A stretch of DNA of 64,000 nt from positions 62,001 through 126,000 of the forward strand of contig NZ_JACSIT010000153.1 of assembly GCF_014349155.1 (NCBI RefSeq). Reading direction: 5' to 3'. Below the pieces are notes generated by a model. The model was given only the letters and a program-made list of their open reading frames with translations, ran no database searches and was not told where the DNA came from. Position 1 is the first letter of the stretch; every line of letters starts with the position of its first letter. The DNA is from Neolewinella lacunae (GTDB lineage: Bacteria > Bacteroidota > Bacteroidia > Chitinophagales > Saprospiraceae). The position numbers were made by a program, and so were the translations under genes. Shown here in pieces: positions 42,470 to 51,760 of the stretch.

Positions 42470-43138
42470 TTACCGGCGCAGTTTAGTCAGATCAAAAGAG
42501 AAGCCCGGGAGGACTCCTTCCCCACTGAGGGAGCCGGAAAAGCTTTCCACCACTTCGATGCTGCCGTTTTCCCGGTAAACGTAAACGGTTTCGGTTTCTG
42601 GGTCCAGCAGCCAGCCCAATCTTACCCCGGCGGCCATCCACTGCTCCCGCATCTTGGTGTGGAGCTTTTCGAGATTATCGGATTTTGACCTTACCTCTAC
42701 CACGAAATCGGGTACCAGCCGGGGGAAACCCTCCAACTCCTCTACAGGAACTTCCGAGAGTCGCTCGGTGCTGATCCAGGCGGCATCGGGGGAGCGTGTG
42801 CTGCCGTTCGGGAGGATGAAACCGGTGGAGGAACTGGCCACATCACCTAATCCCTCTTCTACACTCCATATCTTCAGGTAGGCACCAATAGTAATTTCGA
42901 TGTTGCCTGAGTTAAATCCTACTGGTGACGTAAACGATACTTTGCCATCTTCTTCTCTTTCCAATACCAGTTCCCGGTTCAAAGCGCAAAGCTCCGAGAA
43001 CTCCTTTTGGGTAAGCGGTCTTGCGTACTCCACCACGAAGGGATCGTCAGTAGGAAGTTCGATCATCAGTCTCATCTTGCCATCTTTGGTGACACGATAA
43101 GTAAACGGAGTATCGGAAGCCTTAGTTTCCAGGGCCAT
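42470..43138 (-). CDS. Uma2 family endonuclease-fold protein (DUF820)
   Basis: 222 residues of the PD-(D/E)XK-type fold. The signature SPDAAWIS with the metal-binding Asp is near residue 117 and PDFVVEVRSKSDNLEKLHTKMREQWMAAGVRLGWLLDP contains the E-V-x-S core and closing strand. The first 50 residues are a family-variable extension. Biological role of Uma2 proteins is unknown; they are abundant in cyanobacteria and some Bacteroidota. Confidence 0.85.
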   Translation of the reverse strand: MALETKASDTPFTYRVTKDGKMRLMIELPTDDPFVVEYARPLTQKEFSELCALNRELVLEREEDGKVSFTSPVGFNSGNIEITIGAYLKIWSVEEGLGDVASSSTGFILPNGSTRSPDAAWISTERLSEVPVEELEGFPRLVPDFVVEVRSKSDNLEKLHTKMREQWMAAGVRLGWLLDPETETVYVYRENGSIEVVESFSGSLSGEGVLPGFSFDLTKLRR

Positions 43139-43160
43139 GCTGGTAAGTTTGCCCTCCCGG

Positions 43161-43209
43161 GCTGATGCGTTGGGCAGTGCTCGGGGGAGGCACTACCTAA
43201 CGCATCAGC
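43161..43209. terminator. Two-level palindrome between the propeller gene and the Uma2 gene
   Basis: GCTGATGCGTTGGG at 43161-43174 pairs with CCTAACGCATCAGC at 43196-43209, and AGTGC pairs with GCACT inside. Follows the end of the 43243-46338 gene on its strand, so terminator use is likely; no T run. Confidence 0.5.
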
Positions 43210-43242
43210 AGGTTGGAGTAAAAATGGACATTTGAGGTGCGG

Positions 43243-46200
43243 TTATTTGCGCGACTCCTTGCTCAGGTCTGGCGATTTGATGACCTGGACGCCCTGTTCC
43301 AGAATCATTTTGTTGTAGGCGGGGATTTTTTCGCGGACAACGCTGCGGTACTTCGCCAGTTCCAGGTCAATCTTTCCTTCCAGCTCGGCTTTGACGGCGT
43401 AGGCTGCGGCGGTGGGTTTGTACGTCCCGATGCCCGTCAGGCTATTGAGGTGGGCGAGTTTGTTGGTCAGGCGGATGGGATAGTTGAGAGGATCCTGGCC
43501 GGAGCGGTTTTTGGTCTGGTAGAGGGCTTCCTCGACTTTGGTGAGTTCCTCGATGATGGATTTGCCGTAGTCTTTGAGTTCCTGGCTGGCATCGGCGGGC
43601 AGGCGCTGCTGGAAGCCTTTTACCTGGTCGCGGAGGTCGCGGAGGTCAAGAATCACCTGATGGGCTTCCGAGGTTTTTTCCTGTACTTCCTTCATGAAGT
43701 TAAACTGCGCGAGCATATCTTCTTCACTGGCCTGAACGCGGGGATCGGCCTTGACGATAAAATCCCGGAACTGCGCCTGGTCACCCCGCTGGAGGGTGAC
43801 GCGGTATTCTCCGGGCAGGGCCATTGGTCCGCCGCTGCCGGCCCACCAGAGGATCATGCCGGGTACTTTTACGCCGTCGGGGTAAGACAGGTCCCAGTTG
43901 ATGGTTTGTCCGCCCGCTTTTAGCTTTAGCTTGTTCTCTTTGTCGGTGGTGGACCAAGTGCGGATTTGGTCGCCGCCTTCTCCGTATTCTTCTACCGTCA
44001 GCGTGAAGGGGGTGGTATCCTTAGCGGCTTCTTCGGATAGCCAGATGTGGAAGTTGACGCCTCCGGGGTGGTTGGTGCCAGCCGTGCGGCTTTCCCGGCT
44101 GCTGCCTCCCATGCGCCAGGCATCGGCGGGGTCGAAGAGGTGGAAACCGGCTTTGGCCGATACCTGATCGAGTTGCTTGAGTGGGGTGAGGTCGTCGAGA
44201 ATCCAGAAGCTGCGGCCCTGGGTGGCAACGATGAGGTTATCGTCCTTGATCGTCAGGTCGGTGATGGGGACGATGGGCAGGTTCCGCTGGAAGGGCCGCC
44301 AGTTCTTGCCGCCGTTGAAGCTGATGTGTAGCCCGGCTTCCGTACCGGCGAAGAGGATGTTGGGGGCCGAGGGGTACTGCCGCACCACGCGGGTGAACTC
44401 ATCGCGGGGGATGCCATTATCGATGCGCGTCCAGGTTTTGCCGTAGTCCCTGGTGTGGAAGAGGTAGGGGGAGTAGTCGCCGGATTTGTAGCTGGTCCCC
44501 GCCAGAAAGAGGCCCCCGTCGGCGGCGTTATCGACTTCCACGGAGTTCCACATGATGTATTTGGGCGCGGCGGTGGGGGTTACGTTATCCCACTTGCCGC
44601 CGCTGTCGCGGCTGACGTAGACGAGGCCGTCGTCGCTGGCCGTCCACAAGACGCCTTTTTCGCGGTGGCTTTCGCAGGCGGCGAAGATGGTGGCGTAGTA
44701 TTCCACGCCGGTGTTGTCTTTGGTGATGGGTCCGCCGGAGGAGACGAGTTTCTCGGCTTCGTTGCGCGTCAGGTCGGGGCTGATGATCTGCCAGGTTTCT
44801 CCCTCGTCGGTGGAACGGTGGAGGTGTTGGCTGGTGGTGTAGAGGACCTTCGGGTCGTTGGGGCTGAAGAAGATGGGGAAGTTCCACTGGAAGCGGTACT
44901 TCATGCCTTCGGCGCCGTAGCCCATGGGGTTATCGGGCCAGACGTTGATGGCCCGGACCTGGTTGTTCTCGTGGTCGTAACGCGTGAGGAAGCCGCCGTA
45001 GCTGCCGCCGTAGACGATGTCGGGGTTGAGGGGATCGGGGGCAATGTGGGCGGATTCCCCGCCGGCGGTTTCTTCCCAGTCGGATTCGCCGATGGAGCGT
45101 CCGTCGGAGCGGTGGCGGATGCGGACGGTAGAGTTGTCCTGCTGGGCGCCGTAGATGCGGTAGGGGAAGCTGTTGTCAGTAACGACGCGGTAGAACTGGC
45201 TGGTGGGCTGGTTGTGGTAGGTCGACCAGTTTTCGCCGCGATCGAAAGATACCTGGGCACCGCCATCGTCGGCGATGATCATCCGTTCCGGGTCTTCGGG
45301 GGCGATCCAGAGGTCGTGGTGGTCTCCGTGGGGAGCGTTGTTGCTTTTGAAGGTATTACCACCGTCGGTGCTGTGGTGATAGCTGACGTTTACAACGTAG
45401 ACGCCGTCGATGTCCTGGGGGTCAGCGTAGATGCGGGTATAGTACCAGGCGCGCTGGCGCAGGGCGCGGCTATCGGAGCGGGCGCTCCAGGTATCGCCGC
45501 CGTCGTTGGAGACGTACACGCCGCCTTTTTCGTTTTCGATCAGGGCGTAGACGCGGTTGCCGTCAACGGGACTGACGGCCACGGCATTGATGCCCCAGGT
45601 GCCGGAGGGCAGTCCGGGCTTATCGCTGATGTTGGTCCAGGTGTCTCCTCCGTCGGTGCTGCGCCAGAGTGCCGAGCCCTCTCCACCGCTTTCGAGGCTG
45701 TAGGGGGTACGACGGATTTTCCAGGTGGAGGCGAACATCACCCGGGGATTACCGGGGTCGATGCTGAGGTCCACTGCACCTGCGCCCGCGCCCGCAAAAA
45801 GGACGCGTTCCCAGTTTTTGCCACCGTCTTTGGAGCGGTAGATGCCGCGCTCTTCGCTGTCTTTGAAGAGGTCTCCCATGACGGCGGCGTAGACCAGGTC
45901 GGGGTCGCGCTGGTCGATGCGGATGCGGGAGATGTGCCGGCTGTTTTTGAGGCCGATGGAGGCCCAGCTTTTGCCGCCGTCGATGCTTTTCCAGGCACCG
46001 TATCCGTAGCTGACGTTGCCGCGGACGGTTTTCTCGCCGCCGCCTACGTAGATGACGTTGGGGTTGCTTTCGGCCACGGCCACCGCGCCGATGGAGCCGC
46101 CGAAGTAGCCGTCGGAGATGTTTGTCCAGGTCTGGCCCCCGTCTTTGGTTTGCCAAACGCCGCCGCCCGCGCCACCGAAGTAGTAGAGGTTGGGCTTGCC

Positions 46201-46338
46201 GGGAACGCCCGTTACGGCACTGGAGCGGCCACCCCGGAAGGGGCCGATATTGCGGAATTCGAGGGAAGAATAGTGGGTTTCTTCCTGGGCCTGGAGGAAA
46301 AAGCTCAGGCACAGCAGCAGACAGAGTAAGGCTCTCAT
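43243..46338 (-). CDS. Secreted BNR/sortilin-type beta-propeller protein
   Basis: 1031 residues with a signal peptide (1-17, cut near AQEETH). Many Asp-box repeats of the form S-x-D-G-G-x-x-W, for example TKDGGQTWTN, SIDGGKSWAS, SKDGGKNWER, STDGGDTWTN, and SNDGGDTWSA, between residues 60 and 690, give two seven-bladed propellers as in VPS10/sortilin-like families. The C-terminal 330 residues contain an immunoglobulin-like segment and an all-helical end. The function is unknown; relatives are often annotated as glycosyl hydrolases without proof. One dispersed-motif copy lies in frame and encodes AGAGAGA. Confidence 0.88.
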   Translation of the reverse strand: MRALLCLLLCLSFFLQAQEETHYSSLEFRNIGPFRGGRSSAVTGVPGKPNLYYFGGAGGGVWQTKDGGQTWTNISDGYFGGSIGAVAVAESNPNVIYVGGGEKTVRGNVSYGYGAWKSIDGGKSWASIGLKNSRHISRIRIDQRDPDLVYAAVMGDLFKDSEERGIYRSKDGGKNWERVLFAGAGAGAVDLSIDPGNPRVMFASTWKIRRTPYSLESGGEGSALWRSTDGGDTWTNISDKPGLPSGTWGINAVAVSPVDGNRVYALIENEKGGVYVSNDGGDTWSARSDSRALRQRAWYYTRIYADPQDIDGVYVVNVSYHHSTDGGNTFKSNNAPHGDHHDLWIAPEDPERMIIADDGGAQVSFDRGENWSTYHNQPTSQFYRVVTDNSFPYRIYGAQQDNSTVRIRHRSDGRSIGESDWEETAGGESAHIAPDPLNPDIVYGGSYGGFLTRYDHENNQVRAINVWPDNPMGYGAEGMKYRFQWNFPIFFSPNDPKVLYTTSQHLHRSTDEGETWQIISPDLTRNEAEKLVSSGGPITKDNTGVEYYATIFAACESHREKGVLWTASDDGLVYVSRDSGGKWDNVTPTAAPKYIMWNSVEVDNAADGGLFLAGTSYKSGDYSPYLFHTRDYGKTWTRIDNGIPRDEFTRVVRQYPSAPNILFAGTEAGLHISFNGGKNWRPFQRNLPIVPITDLTIKDDNLIVATQGRSFWILDDLTPLKQLDQVSAKAGFHLFDPADAWRMGGSSRESRTAGTNHPGGVNFHIWLSEEAAKDTTPFTLTVEEYGEGGDQIRTWSTTDKENKLKLKAGGQTINWDLSYPDGVKVPGMILWWAGSGGPMALPGEYRVTLQRGDQAQFRDFIVKADPRVQASEEDMLAQFNFMKEVQEKTSEAHQVILDLRDLRDQVKGFQQRLPADASQELKDYGKSIIEELTKVEEALYQTKNRSGQDPLNYPIRLTNKLAHLNSLTGIGTYKPTAAAYAVKAELEGKIDLELAKYRSVVREKIPAYNKMILEQGVQVIKSPDLSKESRK
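45776..45793 (-). repeat. Dispersed 18-bp motif
   Basis: GGGCGCGGGCGCAGGTGC on the minus strand, in frame in the beta-propeller gene. No tail recognised. Confidence 0.7.
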
Positions 46339-46416
46339 GATCGTAGTTTGGTTTGGAGGGGGTAAGATAGCTTTTTGCGCGACTATTCACCAAGCCAAGG
46401 GGCCGGGCGCGCTTTT

Positions 46417-46434
46417 TTGCGCGGCCGCAGGTGC
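46417..46434 (+). repeat. Dispersed 18-bp motif
   Basis: TTGCGCGGCCGCAGGTGC, between the divergent propeller and membrane-protein genes. Confidence 0.75.
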
Positions 46435-46495
46435 CGGGCCAGGGCATTCCAAAAGGCAATGCCCGCAGGACGCGGGTTTTCTCTATCATTGCACA

Positions 46496-48748
46496 ATGGA
46501 AAGAAGCGTGGGGAAAAAGAGCGGGCAGGCCCTGCTGGTTTTTGTGCTGGCTGCGGCCGTTTTTTGCTTTTTCTTTCGGGGCCTGATGCTGTCCCCCAAC
46601 CTCTACGCACCTACTTTTGGGGGAGATGGATTGACCATTCACTACAACCTTTTCTACCACGCAGCCTACGGAGACGGGGCGGACCTGCAAGCGCAGTACC
46701 ACCCCCATACGGAAAACATTTTCCTGACGGATGCGCAGTCGCTCCTGGCCGTGGCGCTGGCGGAGTTGCGGCCTGTTTTTCCCCATCTTCACCAGTACGC
46801 GGTGGGCTTTTCCAATGGCCTCATTTTCTGGAGTAACCCCTTGGCAGCCCTGTTCCTCTTTCTGATCCTGCGCCGGTTGGGGGTGCGCTGGGGGGTGGCG
46901 CTGGCGGGTGGACTGTTCATTGCGATGCTATCCCCGCAGATCTTGCGGCAGCTCGGCGGGCAATACACGCTGGGCTACACCTTCCTCCTTCCTCTCCTGA
47001 TCTGGTACCTGCTGAGTTACGAAGCTGGCAGAAGCTACTGGTGGCGGAGCCTGCTGGCAGCCACGGTGGTTATCCTGGCGGGCATCAACAACCCTTACCT
47101 CTACGCCATTTGCGGGGCATTTTTGCTGGGGGCGGTGGTGCTGGCGGCGCTGGCAAAATGGCTGAGGGTGCTGCCCATGCCGGGGAGGATGGTGCTGCAC
47201 TGGCTGGGGGTTTTTCTGCTCACTACCGGCGTGGTTTTCCTGACGGTCAAGGGCTTCGACACGGTAGAAGACCGGGTGGAAGTGCCCTTCGGCTTTTTCC
47301 ACAACACGGCCACCTGGGGGGGCTTGCTGACGAGTCCGAAACTGTTTACCTACGCCCCGGTGCGGCGCATATTGATCGGACTGGCGCAGCCCTACCGGGA
47401 AACCCCGATGTATTTGGGGATCATTCCCATTTTGCTGACGCTCATTTTGCCGGTGCTGTGGGTGTATTACCGCGCGCGGCGGCGAAGCCTCACTGTGTGG
47501 AAGTCGCCCGTGCTTACCCTGTTGCTGGCGTCTTCGGTGCTGGGGTTGATTTTCGGCTTTGGGCTACCCTTTGCCTGGGTGGAAGACTGGACTTACGCAC
47601 ACCTGGGCAGTATCCTGCAGTTCCGGGCCCCCGTGCGCTTTGCCTGGCCATTCTACTACGTCCTGGGCCTGGTGGCGGTCTGCGGCCTCGATTGGATTGC
47701 GCAGACCCGGAAAAAGCGCTGGGCAGGCATCGCCTGGTGGGTGCTGCCGCTGGCCGTGTGGGGGATTGAAGCCAACCAGTACCTGAATTTTAGTTTAGAA
47801 GACCATTATTATTCCAATGCTTTCCGGCCGTCGGAACTAAGGCATTTTGGCGAAATTGCTAAGGCCAGGAATATCGACACCGCCCAATTTTCGAGCATTT
47901 ATTTGTTGCCTTCGGAGCAGGGTTGGTCCGATAAAATCTACCGCGACGGCTCGTGGCGGAGCAACCACGATGGGTATAAACTATCGCTGGCCACTTCCCT
48001 GCCCCTGCTGAACGGGAAGCTCTCGCGGGTGTCGTTGGGGTGGGTACTGAAGAGTTTGCAGGTAGTTAGCCACCCCTTGATTGATAAGGCGCTGCTGGAG
48101 GAAATTGATCGGGGAAAGGACATCGTTTTGCTGACGTCGCTGGAAAACCCGCTCTCGGCGAGAGAGGACAGCCTGCGGCAACTGGGGGAAGTCCTGTACA
48201 GCAATGACAAGATGGAGCTGCGCAGGCTGCGGCCCGAGGTCTTGGCCGAAAACCACCGGACGGCCCGGCAAGCGGCGCTGGCCGATACCCTGCTGACGAC
48301 CCAATTCATCAACTTGCCGACGGAAGAGGATCCGGCACATGCCTTCGTGGGTAAAGGTTCCCGTAAGGTGGGTCCGGGCTGGACGGATATTTGGTCGCTG
48401 GACCACACCGCACTGCCCGGCAGCGGCCCCTACGAAATCAGCTTCTGGTACTTCGTGGACAAGACCCGTTTTGGTGGCCCCAAGTTTTATTTCCGCACCC
48501 TGGATGCGGAAGGTAAGATCGTAGAAGAACAGTACCAGTGGACCAACGAAGCCTGGGACACCCAACGCGGATGGCTGCGGATGTTCTTTACGGTAGCAGC
48601 AGCCAAGCCTGGACACCGGTCGATCTTGTACGGAGACTACTTCCACCACTACTGGCTGGATGCGTTTTTGCTCCGGCCGCAAGACCGGAATGTGCGGGTG
48701 GTGCACGACGATGGGGTGCTTTATAATAATTACTGGTTACCGAAGTAG
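46496..48748 (+). CDS. Polytopic membrane protein with C-terminal extracytoplasmic domain
   Basis: 750 residues from the ATG at 46496. About eleven helices in residues 10-430 (for example SGQALLVFVLAAAVFCFFF and FLLPLLIWYLLSYEAG), with a large loop after the first helix (FGGDGLTIHYNLFYHAAYGDGADL). The remaining 320 residues are soluble. The helix pattern resembles GT-C glycosyltransferase-like or YfhO-like membrane proteins, but I see no decisive motif. Divergent from the propeller gene. The longer open frame to 46337 is not supported. Confidence 0.75.
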   Translation: MERSVGKKSGQALLVFVLAAAVFCFFFRGLMLSPNLYAPTFGGDGLTIHYNLFYHAAYGDGADLQAQYHPHTENIFLTDAQSLLAVALAELRPVFPHLHQYAVGFSNGLIFWSNPLAALFLFLILRRLGVRWGVALAGGLFIAMLSPQILRQLGGQYTLGYTFLLPLLIWYLLSYEAGRSYWWRSLLAATVVILAGINNPYLYAICGAFLLGAVVLAALAKWLRVLPMPGRMVLHWLGVFLLTTGVVFLTVKGFDTVEDRVEVPFGFFHNTATWGGLLTSPKLFTYAPVRRILIGLAQPYRETPMYLGIIPILLTLILPVLWVYYRARRRSLTVWKSPVLTLLLASSVLGLIFGFGLPFAWVEDWTYAHLGSILQFRAPVRFAWPFYYVLGLVAVCGLDWIAQTRKKRWAGIAWWVLPLAVWGIEANQYLNFSLEDHYYSNAFRPSELRHFGEIAKARNIDTAQFSSIYLLPSEQGWSDKIYRDGSWRSNHDGYKLSLATSLPLLNGKLSRVSLGWVLKSLQVVSHPLIDKALLEEIDRGKDIVLLTSLENPLSAREDSLRQLGEVLYSNDKMELRRLRPEVLAENHRTARQAALADTLLTTQFINLPTEEDPAHAFVGKGSRKVGPGWTDIWSLDHTALPGSGPYEISFWYFVDKTRFGGPKFYFRTLDAEGKIVEEQYQWTNEAWDTQRGWLRMFFTVAAAKPGHRSILYGDYFHHYWLDAFLLRPQDRNVRVVHDDGVLYNNYWLPK

Positions 48749-48834
48749 TAGACCCTGCGGCGGGGCTATGCAACGTCCGCTGCAAAAAAGCCGGGCAGAC
48801 TTCCGTTTCTTTGCCCTCCGCAAGAACCAATGCT

Positions 48835-50073
48835 ATGGCACTTTTAGACCGTTTTCTCCGCTACGTCCGAATCGATACCCAATCCGACCCCCACTCCCCT
48901 ACCCAACCCAGTACCTTTAAGCAAAAAGACCTGGGAGCGGTGCTGGCCCGGGAGCTCCGCGAACTGGGGCTGAAAGATGCGGAGTTGGATGAACACGGCT
49001 ACGTATACGCCACGCTGCCCGCCACCCCGGGCCACGAAAACGCGCCCGTAATTTGTTTTTGCAGCCACATGGACACCAGTCCGGACGCCAGCGGCAGCGG
49101 GGTAAAGCCCATCGTGCACGCCAATTACCAGGGCCAGGACCTGGTCTTGCCCGACGACCCCAACATCGTCATTCGCATGGCCGAGCACGCTGGCCTGGAC
49201 CGCTGCCTGGGGCACACCATCATTACGGCAAGCGGAACTACGTTGCTGGGGGCGGACAACAAAGCGGGCGTAGCGGCCATCATGACGGCCGTTGAAACGC
49301 TGGTCTATAACCCCAGCATCCCGCACGGCAAACTGCGCATCCTCTTCACGCCCGACGAAGAGATTGGGCGCGGCGTCAATGCCATCGACATGGAGAAACT
49401 GGGGGCCGACTTCGGGTACACCATCGACGGGGAAGAATTTGGGACCTTGCAGGACGAAACCTTCAGTGCCGACGGTGCCCGCATCGACATCACCGGCGTA
49501 AGTGCCCACCCCGGCATGGCCAAGGGCCACCTGGAGAATGGGATTAAAATTGCTGCCGACATCATCGCAGCACTACCCAAAGATCGCCTGAGCCCGGAGA
49601 CTACCGAAGGCAAAGAAGGCTTCGTCCACCCGGTGGAACTGACGGCGAAAGTGGAGTCGGCGCGGATCGATTTCATCCTCCGCGATTTCTCCACCGCCCA
49701 GCTGGCCGAGCACGCCAAGGTCTTGCAGGCGGCCATTGACGAGGTAGCGCCGCGGTACCCCAACAGCAAAATCGAACTCCGGGTCTTCGAGCAATACCGG
49801 AACATGAAAGAAGTGCTGGATAAACACCCCATGGTGATGGACCTGGCCACCCGCGCCATCGCCGCCTGTGGAGTAACGCCGAAACTAGACAGCATCCGCG
49901 GGGGGACGGATGGCTCCCGCCTCAGCTTCATGGGCCTGCCCTGCCCCAACATTTTTGCCGGCGAACACGCCTTCCATTCCCATTACGAGTGGGCCAGTTT
50001 GGAGGAGATGGAAAAGGCTGCGGAGGTGGTGGTGGGGATCAGTCGGCTGCTGGTGGAAGGAGTGAATAATTGA
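48835..50073 (+). CDS. pepT: Peptidase T (tripeptide aminopeptidase)
   Basis: M20B zinc peptidase that removes the N-terminal residue from tripeptides in the cytoplasm. The metal ligands are visible: SHMDTSPD with His 78 and catalytic Asp 80, the bridging Asp in LLGADNKAG near 140, the general base Glu in TPDEEIGRG near 173, Asp in TIDGEEFG and the last His in GEHAFHSHYEW. 412 residues, usual length. The ATG at 48835 is preferred to the upstream alternative start. Confidence 0.95.
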   Translation: MALLDRFLRYVRIDTQSDPHSPTQPSTFKQKDLGAVLARELRELGLKDAELDEHGYVYATLPATPGHENAPVICFCSHMDTSPDASGSGVKPIVHANYQGQDLVLPDDPNIVIRMAEHAGLDRCLGHTIITASGTTLLGADNKAGVAAIMTAVETLVYNPSIPHGKLRILFTPDEEIGRGVNAIDMEKLGADFGYTIDGEEFGTLQDETFSADGARIDITGVSAHPGMAKGHLENGIKIAADIIAALPKDRLSPETTEGKEGFVHPVELTAKVESARIDFILRDFSTAQLAEHAKVLQAAIDEVAPRYPNSKIELRVFEQYRNMKEVLDKHPMVMDLATRAIAACGVTPKLDSIRGGTDGSRLSFMGLPCPNIFAGEHAFHSHYEWASLEEMEKAAEVVVGISRLLVEGVNN

Positions 50074-50296
50074 AGGGTTGACCGCCGTCGGCAGCAGCGT
50101 AGTTAATAAGCTACCGTACTGGATAGGCCACCGCACTGGATAGGCTGCCGCACTGGATAGACGAGACTGGAGACTGCTCGGAGTCTGTTCGAGAGCCACT
50201 GCTCATCTAAGTGTGTCTACCTTCACGCATTCACGCACTCACGCACTCACGCATTCACGCACTCACGCATTCACGCATTACACGCATTATTCCCAA
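50074..50296. repeat. Two short tandem arrays in front of the thioesterase gene
   Basis: Three copies of an 18-bp unit (CYRCCGYACTGGATAGG type) at 50110-50160, then five or more 9-10-bp units of CATTCACG/CACTCACG at 50221-50288. Spacer-free, so not a CRISPR array. Confidence 0.8.
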
Positions 50297-50734
50297 ATGA
50301 TCTGGAAAACACCCCCCTCCATCGAGGGCCTCAACATGATGAGCCAGGAAACTGCCGGCAGCGCGCTGGGCATCCACTTTACCGAAATCGGGGACGATTA
50401 CCTCATTGCGGAGATGCCCGTTGATGCGCGTACGGTGCAACCCTTGCGAATGCTCCACGGTGGAGCGTCCTGCCTGCTGGCAGAGACCCTGGGCAGCGTA
50501 GCGGGGATGCTGATGTTGGAGGACATCACCAAGGAATACGTAGTTGGGGTAGACATCAACGCCAGCCACCTGCGGGGCGTAAGAGAGGGGGGTAAGGTGT
50601 TTGGAAAAGTTACGCCCATCCGCGTAGGCCGCACCGTACAGGTGTGGCACATTGAGATTACGGACCAGCGGGAACGGATGGTCTGTGTGTCGCGGCTGAC
50701 CTGCCAGGTTATTCGGGCTGGGGGGCGAGGTTGA
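50297..50734 (+). CDS. Hotdog-fold acyl-CoA thioesterase (PaaI/MenI type)
   Basis: 145 residues with the hotdog signature LRMLHGGASCLLAETLGSVAG (His-Gly-Gly and the catalytic Glu) followed by VGVDINASHLRGVREGG, as in 1,4-dihydroxy-2-naphthoyl-CoA or phenylacetyl-CoA thioesterases. It hydrolyses an aromatic or other acyl-CoA in the cytoplasm. The open frame begins at 50213 in the tandem array; the ATG at 50297 is the natural start. Confidence 0.9.
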   Translation: MIWKTPPSIEGLNMMSQETAGSALGIHFTEIGDDYLIAEMPVDARTVQPLRMLHGGASCLLAETLGSVAGMLMLEDITKEYVVGVDINASHLRGVREGGKVFGKVTPIRVGRTVQVWHIEITDQRERMVCVSRLTCQVIRAGGRG

Positions 50735-50800
50735 GACCCTCTGGGTCGATACCACTTAGCCCATTCGCGTATTTTCCTACGCCCCGGAGGGTCTCGAACT
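50727..50800. terminator. Hairpin repeat after the thioesterase gene
   Basis: GAGACCCTC (50733-50741) pairs with GAGGGTCTC (50787-50795). The left arm region matches the terminator repeat at 6814-6838 (GAGGTTGAGACsCTCTGsGTCGAT). The stop codon of the thioesterase lies inside it. Confidence 0.5.
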
Positions 50801-50883
50801 AGCCGAGTGGACCTGAAAAGTCCGCAGTATTCCGTAACTTTAGCCGCCAACGCAACGTTCATCCATTCAGTAAACCTTTGGAT

Positions 50884-51189
50884 ATGAGCTCCGTAGAAGA
50901 AATGCAAAACAGCTTATCCAGGCTGATCTATTCCATTACCGACTTGAACAACCTCAGCCGCATCAAGTCTGTAGTAGAACGCTTTGCCAGCAGTAGCCAA
51001 GCTGAGGTGGAAGCGCCTCAGGAGTTGCCTTGGGCTTCTGCGGTCTTGAAAGTAAAAAAAACGCCCACTTTTGCCCAGGAATTTGAAGCGCAGGGCCGAA
51101 AGTCGCTCTCCTTCGCCGAACTGGAGCCGCTGATTGATGATGCTGATGACGGCTATTCCCTTGAAGACCTGCTGGCAGCTTTAAATTAG
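50884..51189 (+). CDS. Antitoxin-like small protein upstream of a truncated VapC
   Basis: 101 residues, acidic, no membrane segment. Mostly helical at the start (VEEMQNSLSRLIYSITDLNNLSRIKSVVERFA) and acidic at the end (FAELEPLIDDADDGYSLEDLLAALN). I recognise no DNA-binding motif. The next open frame, six bases after its stop, starts with the N-terminus of a PIN-domain toxin, so by position this is the antitoxin of a type II system. Confidence 0.65.
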   Translation: MSSVEEMQNSLSRLIYSITDLNNLSRIKSVVERFASSSQAEVEAPQELPWASAVLKVKKTPTFAQEFEAQGRKSLSFAELEPLIDDADDGYSLEDLLAALN

Positions 51190-51194
51190 TGGCG

Positions 51195-51257
51195 ATGAAT
51201 TATTTGCTGGACACGAACATCATTATTATTTATAGTAAGAGCAGGGATGTTGCTTGA
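51195..51257 (+). pseudogene. Truncated VapC-like PIN-domain toxin
   Basis: ATG at 51195 gives a 20-residue peptide, NYLLDTNIIIIYSKSRDVA after the Met, then TGA. YLLDTNIIIIY is the first strand of PIN ribonucleases with the first catalytic Asp. The downstream sequence has no PIN continuation in any frame that I can see, so the gene is a 5' fragment left after a deletion. Confidence 0.65.
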
Positions 51258-51333
51258 ACCTAAAGTATATCGATATTAAAGCGTACAAGTAGCCTGTTAT
51301 CCGTTGCGGAGGACAAGCCTGAGACGCTCCCCA

Positions 51334-51705
51334 TCACTCCCCCCGGAACAAACCCAAAACCACCTTCCCCACGTACGCCCCCCAGCCACTTTCCGCCACC
51401 CCCAGCGCCAGCGTCAGCGCCACCATGGAAGGGATGGTTCCGATGGCCCGCAGGTGAAGCAGCACGCAAAAAATAATGGGATAAACACCAACCACCAGGT
51501 ATGCCTTGAGCGCAAAATCGCTCGTCACCCGAACGTCTTTCGGCTGCAAAATCCGGCGGTTCTTCGTATCGTCCTGCAAAATGATGGCCAGGTAAGCCCC
51601 GAACAGCGGAATGAGCAAACCCACCACCGTTAAAAAATCAGATTCCCCCAGACCACCCGTATCGACCTGAAAATAGGCGAAAAAAAGTACGATTAGCTTC
51701 CCCAA
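51334..51705 (-). CDS. Small membrane protein of unknown function
   Basis: 123 residues with three hydrophobic segments (about 1-14, 25-45, 68-110). No motif recognised. It lies on the strand of the RloA/RloB pair, 55 bases behind rloB, and could belong to that defence locus or be independent. Confidence 0.6.
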   Translation of the reverse strand: MGKLIVLFFAYFQVDTGGLGESDFLTVVGLLIPLFGAYLAIILQDDTKNRRILQPKDVRVTSDFALKAYLVVGVYPIIFCVLLHLRAIGTIPSMVALTLALGVAESGWGAYVGKVVLGLFRGE

Positions 51706-51760
51706 CAGTAGGGCCCAAAACAGCCGATTGTTAAAAAATCGCCTAAAAGCGTGGCAAAAC

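Noticed and set aside
50221-50288. Regular CATTCACG units that could suggest a CRISPR array.
   Set aside because: The units are 9-10 bp with no unique spacers, so this is a simple tandem repeat.
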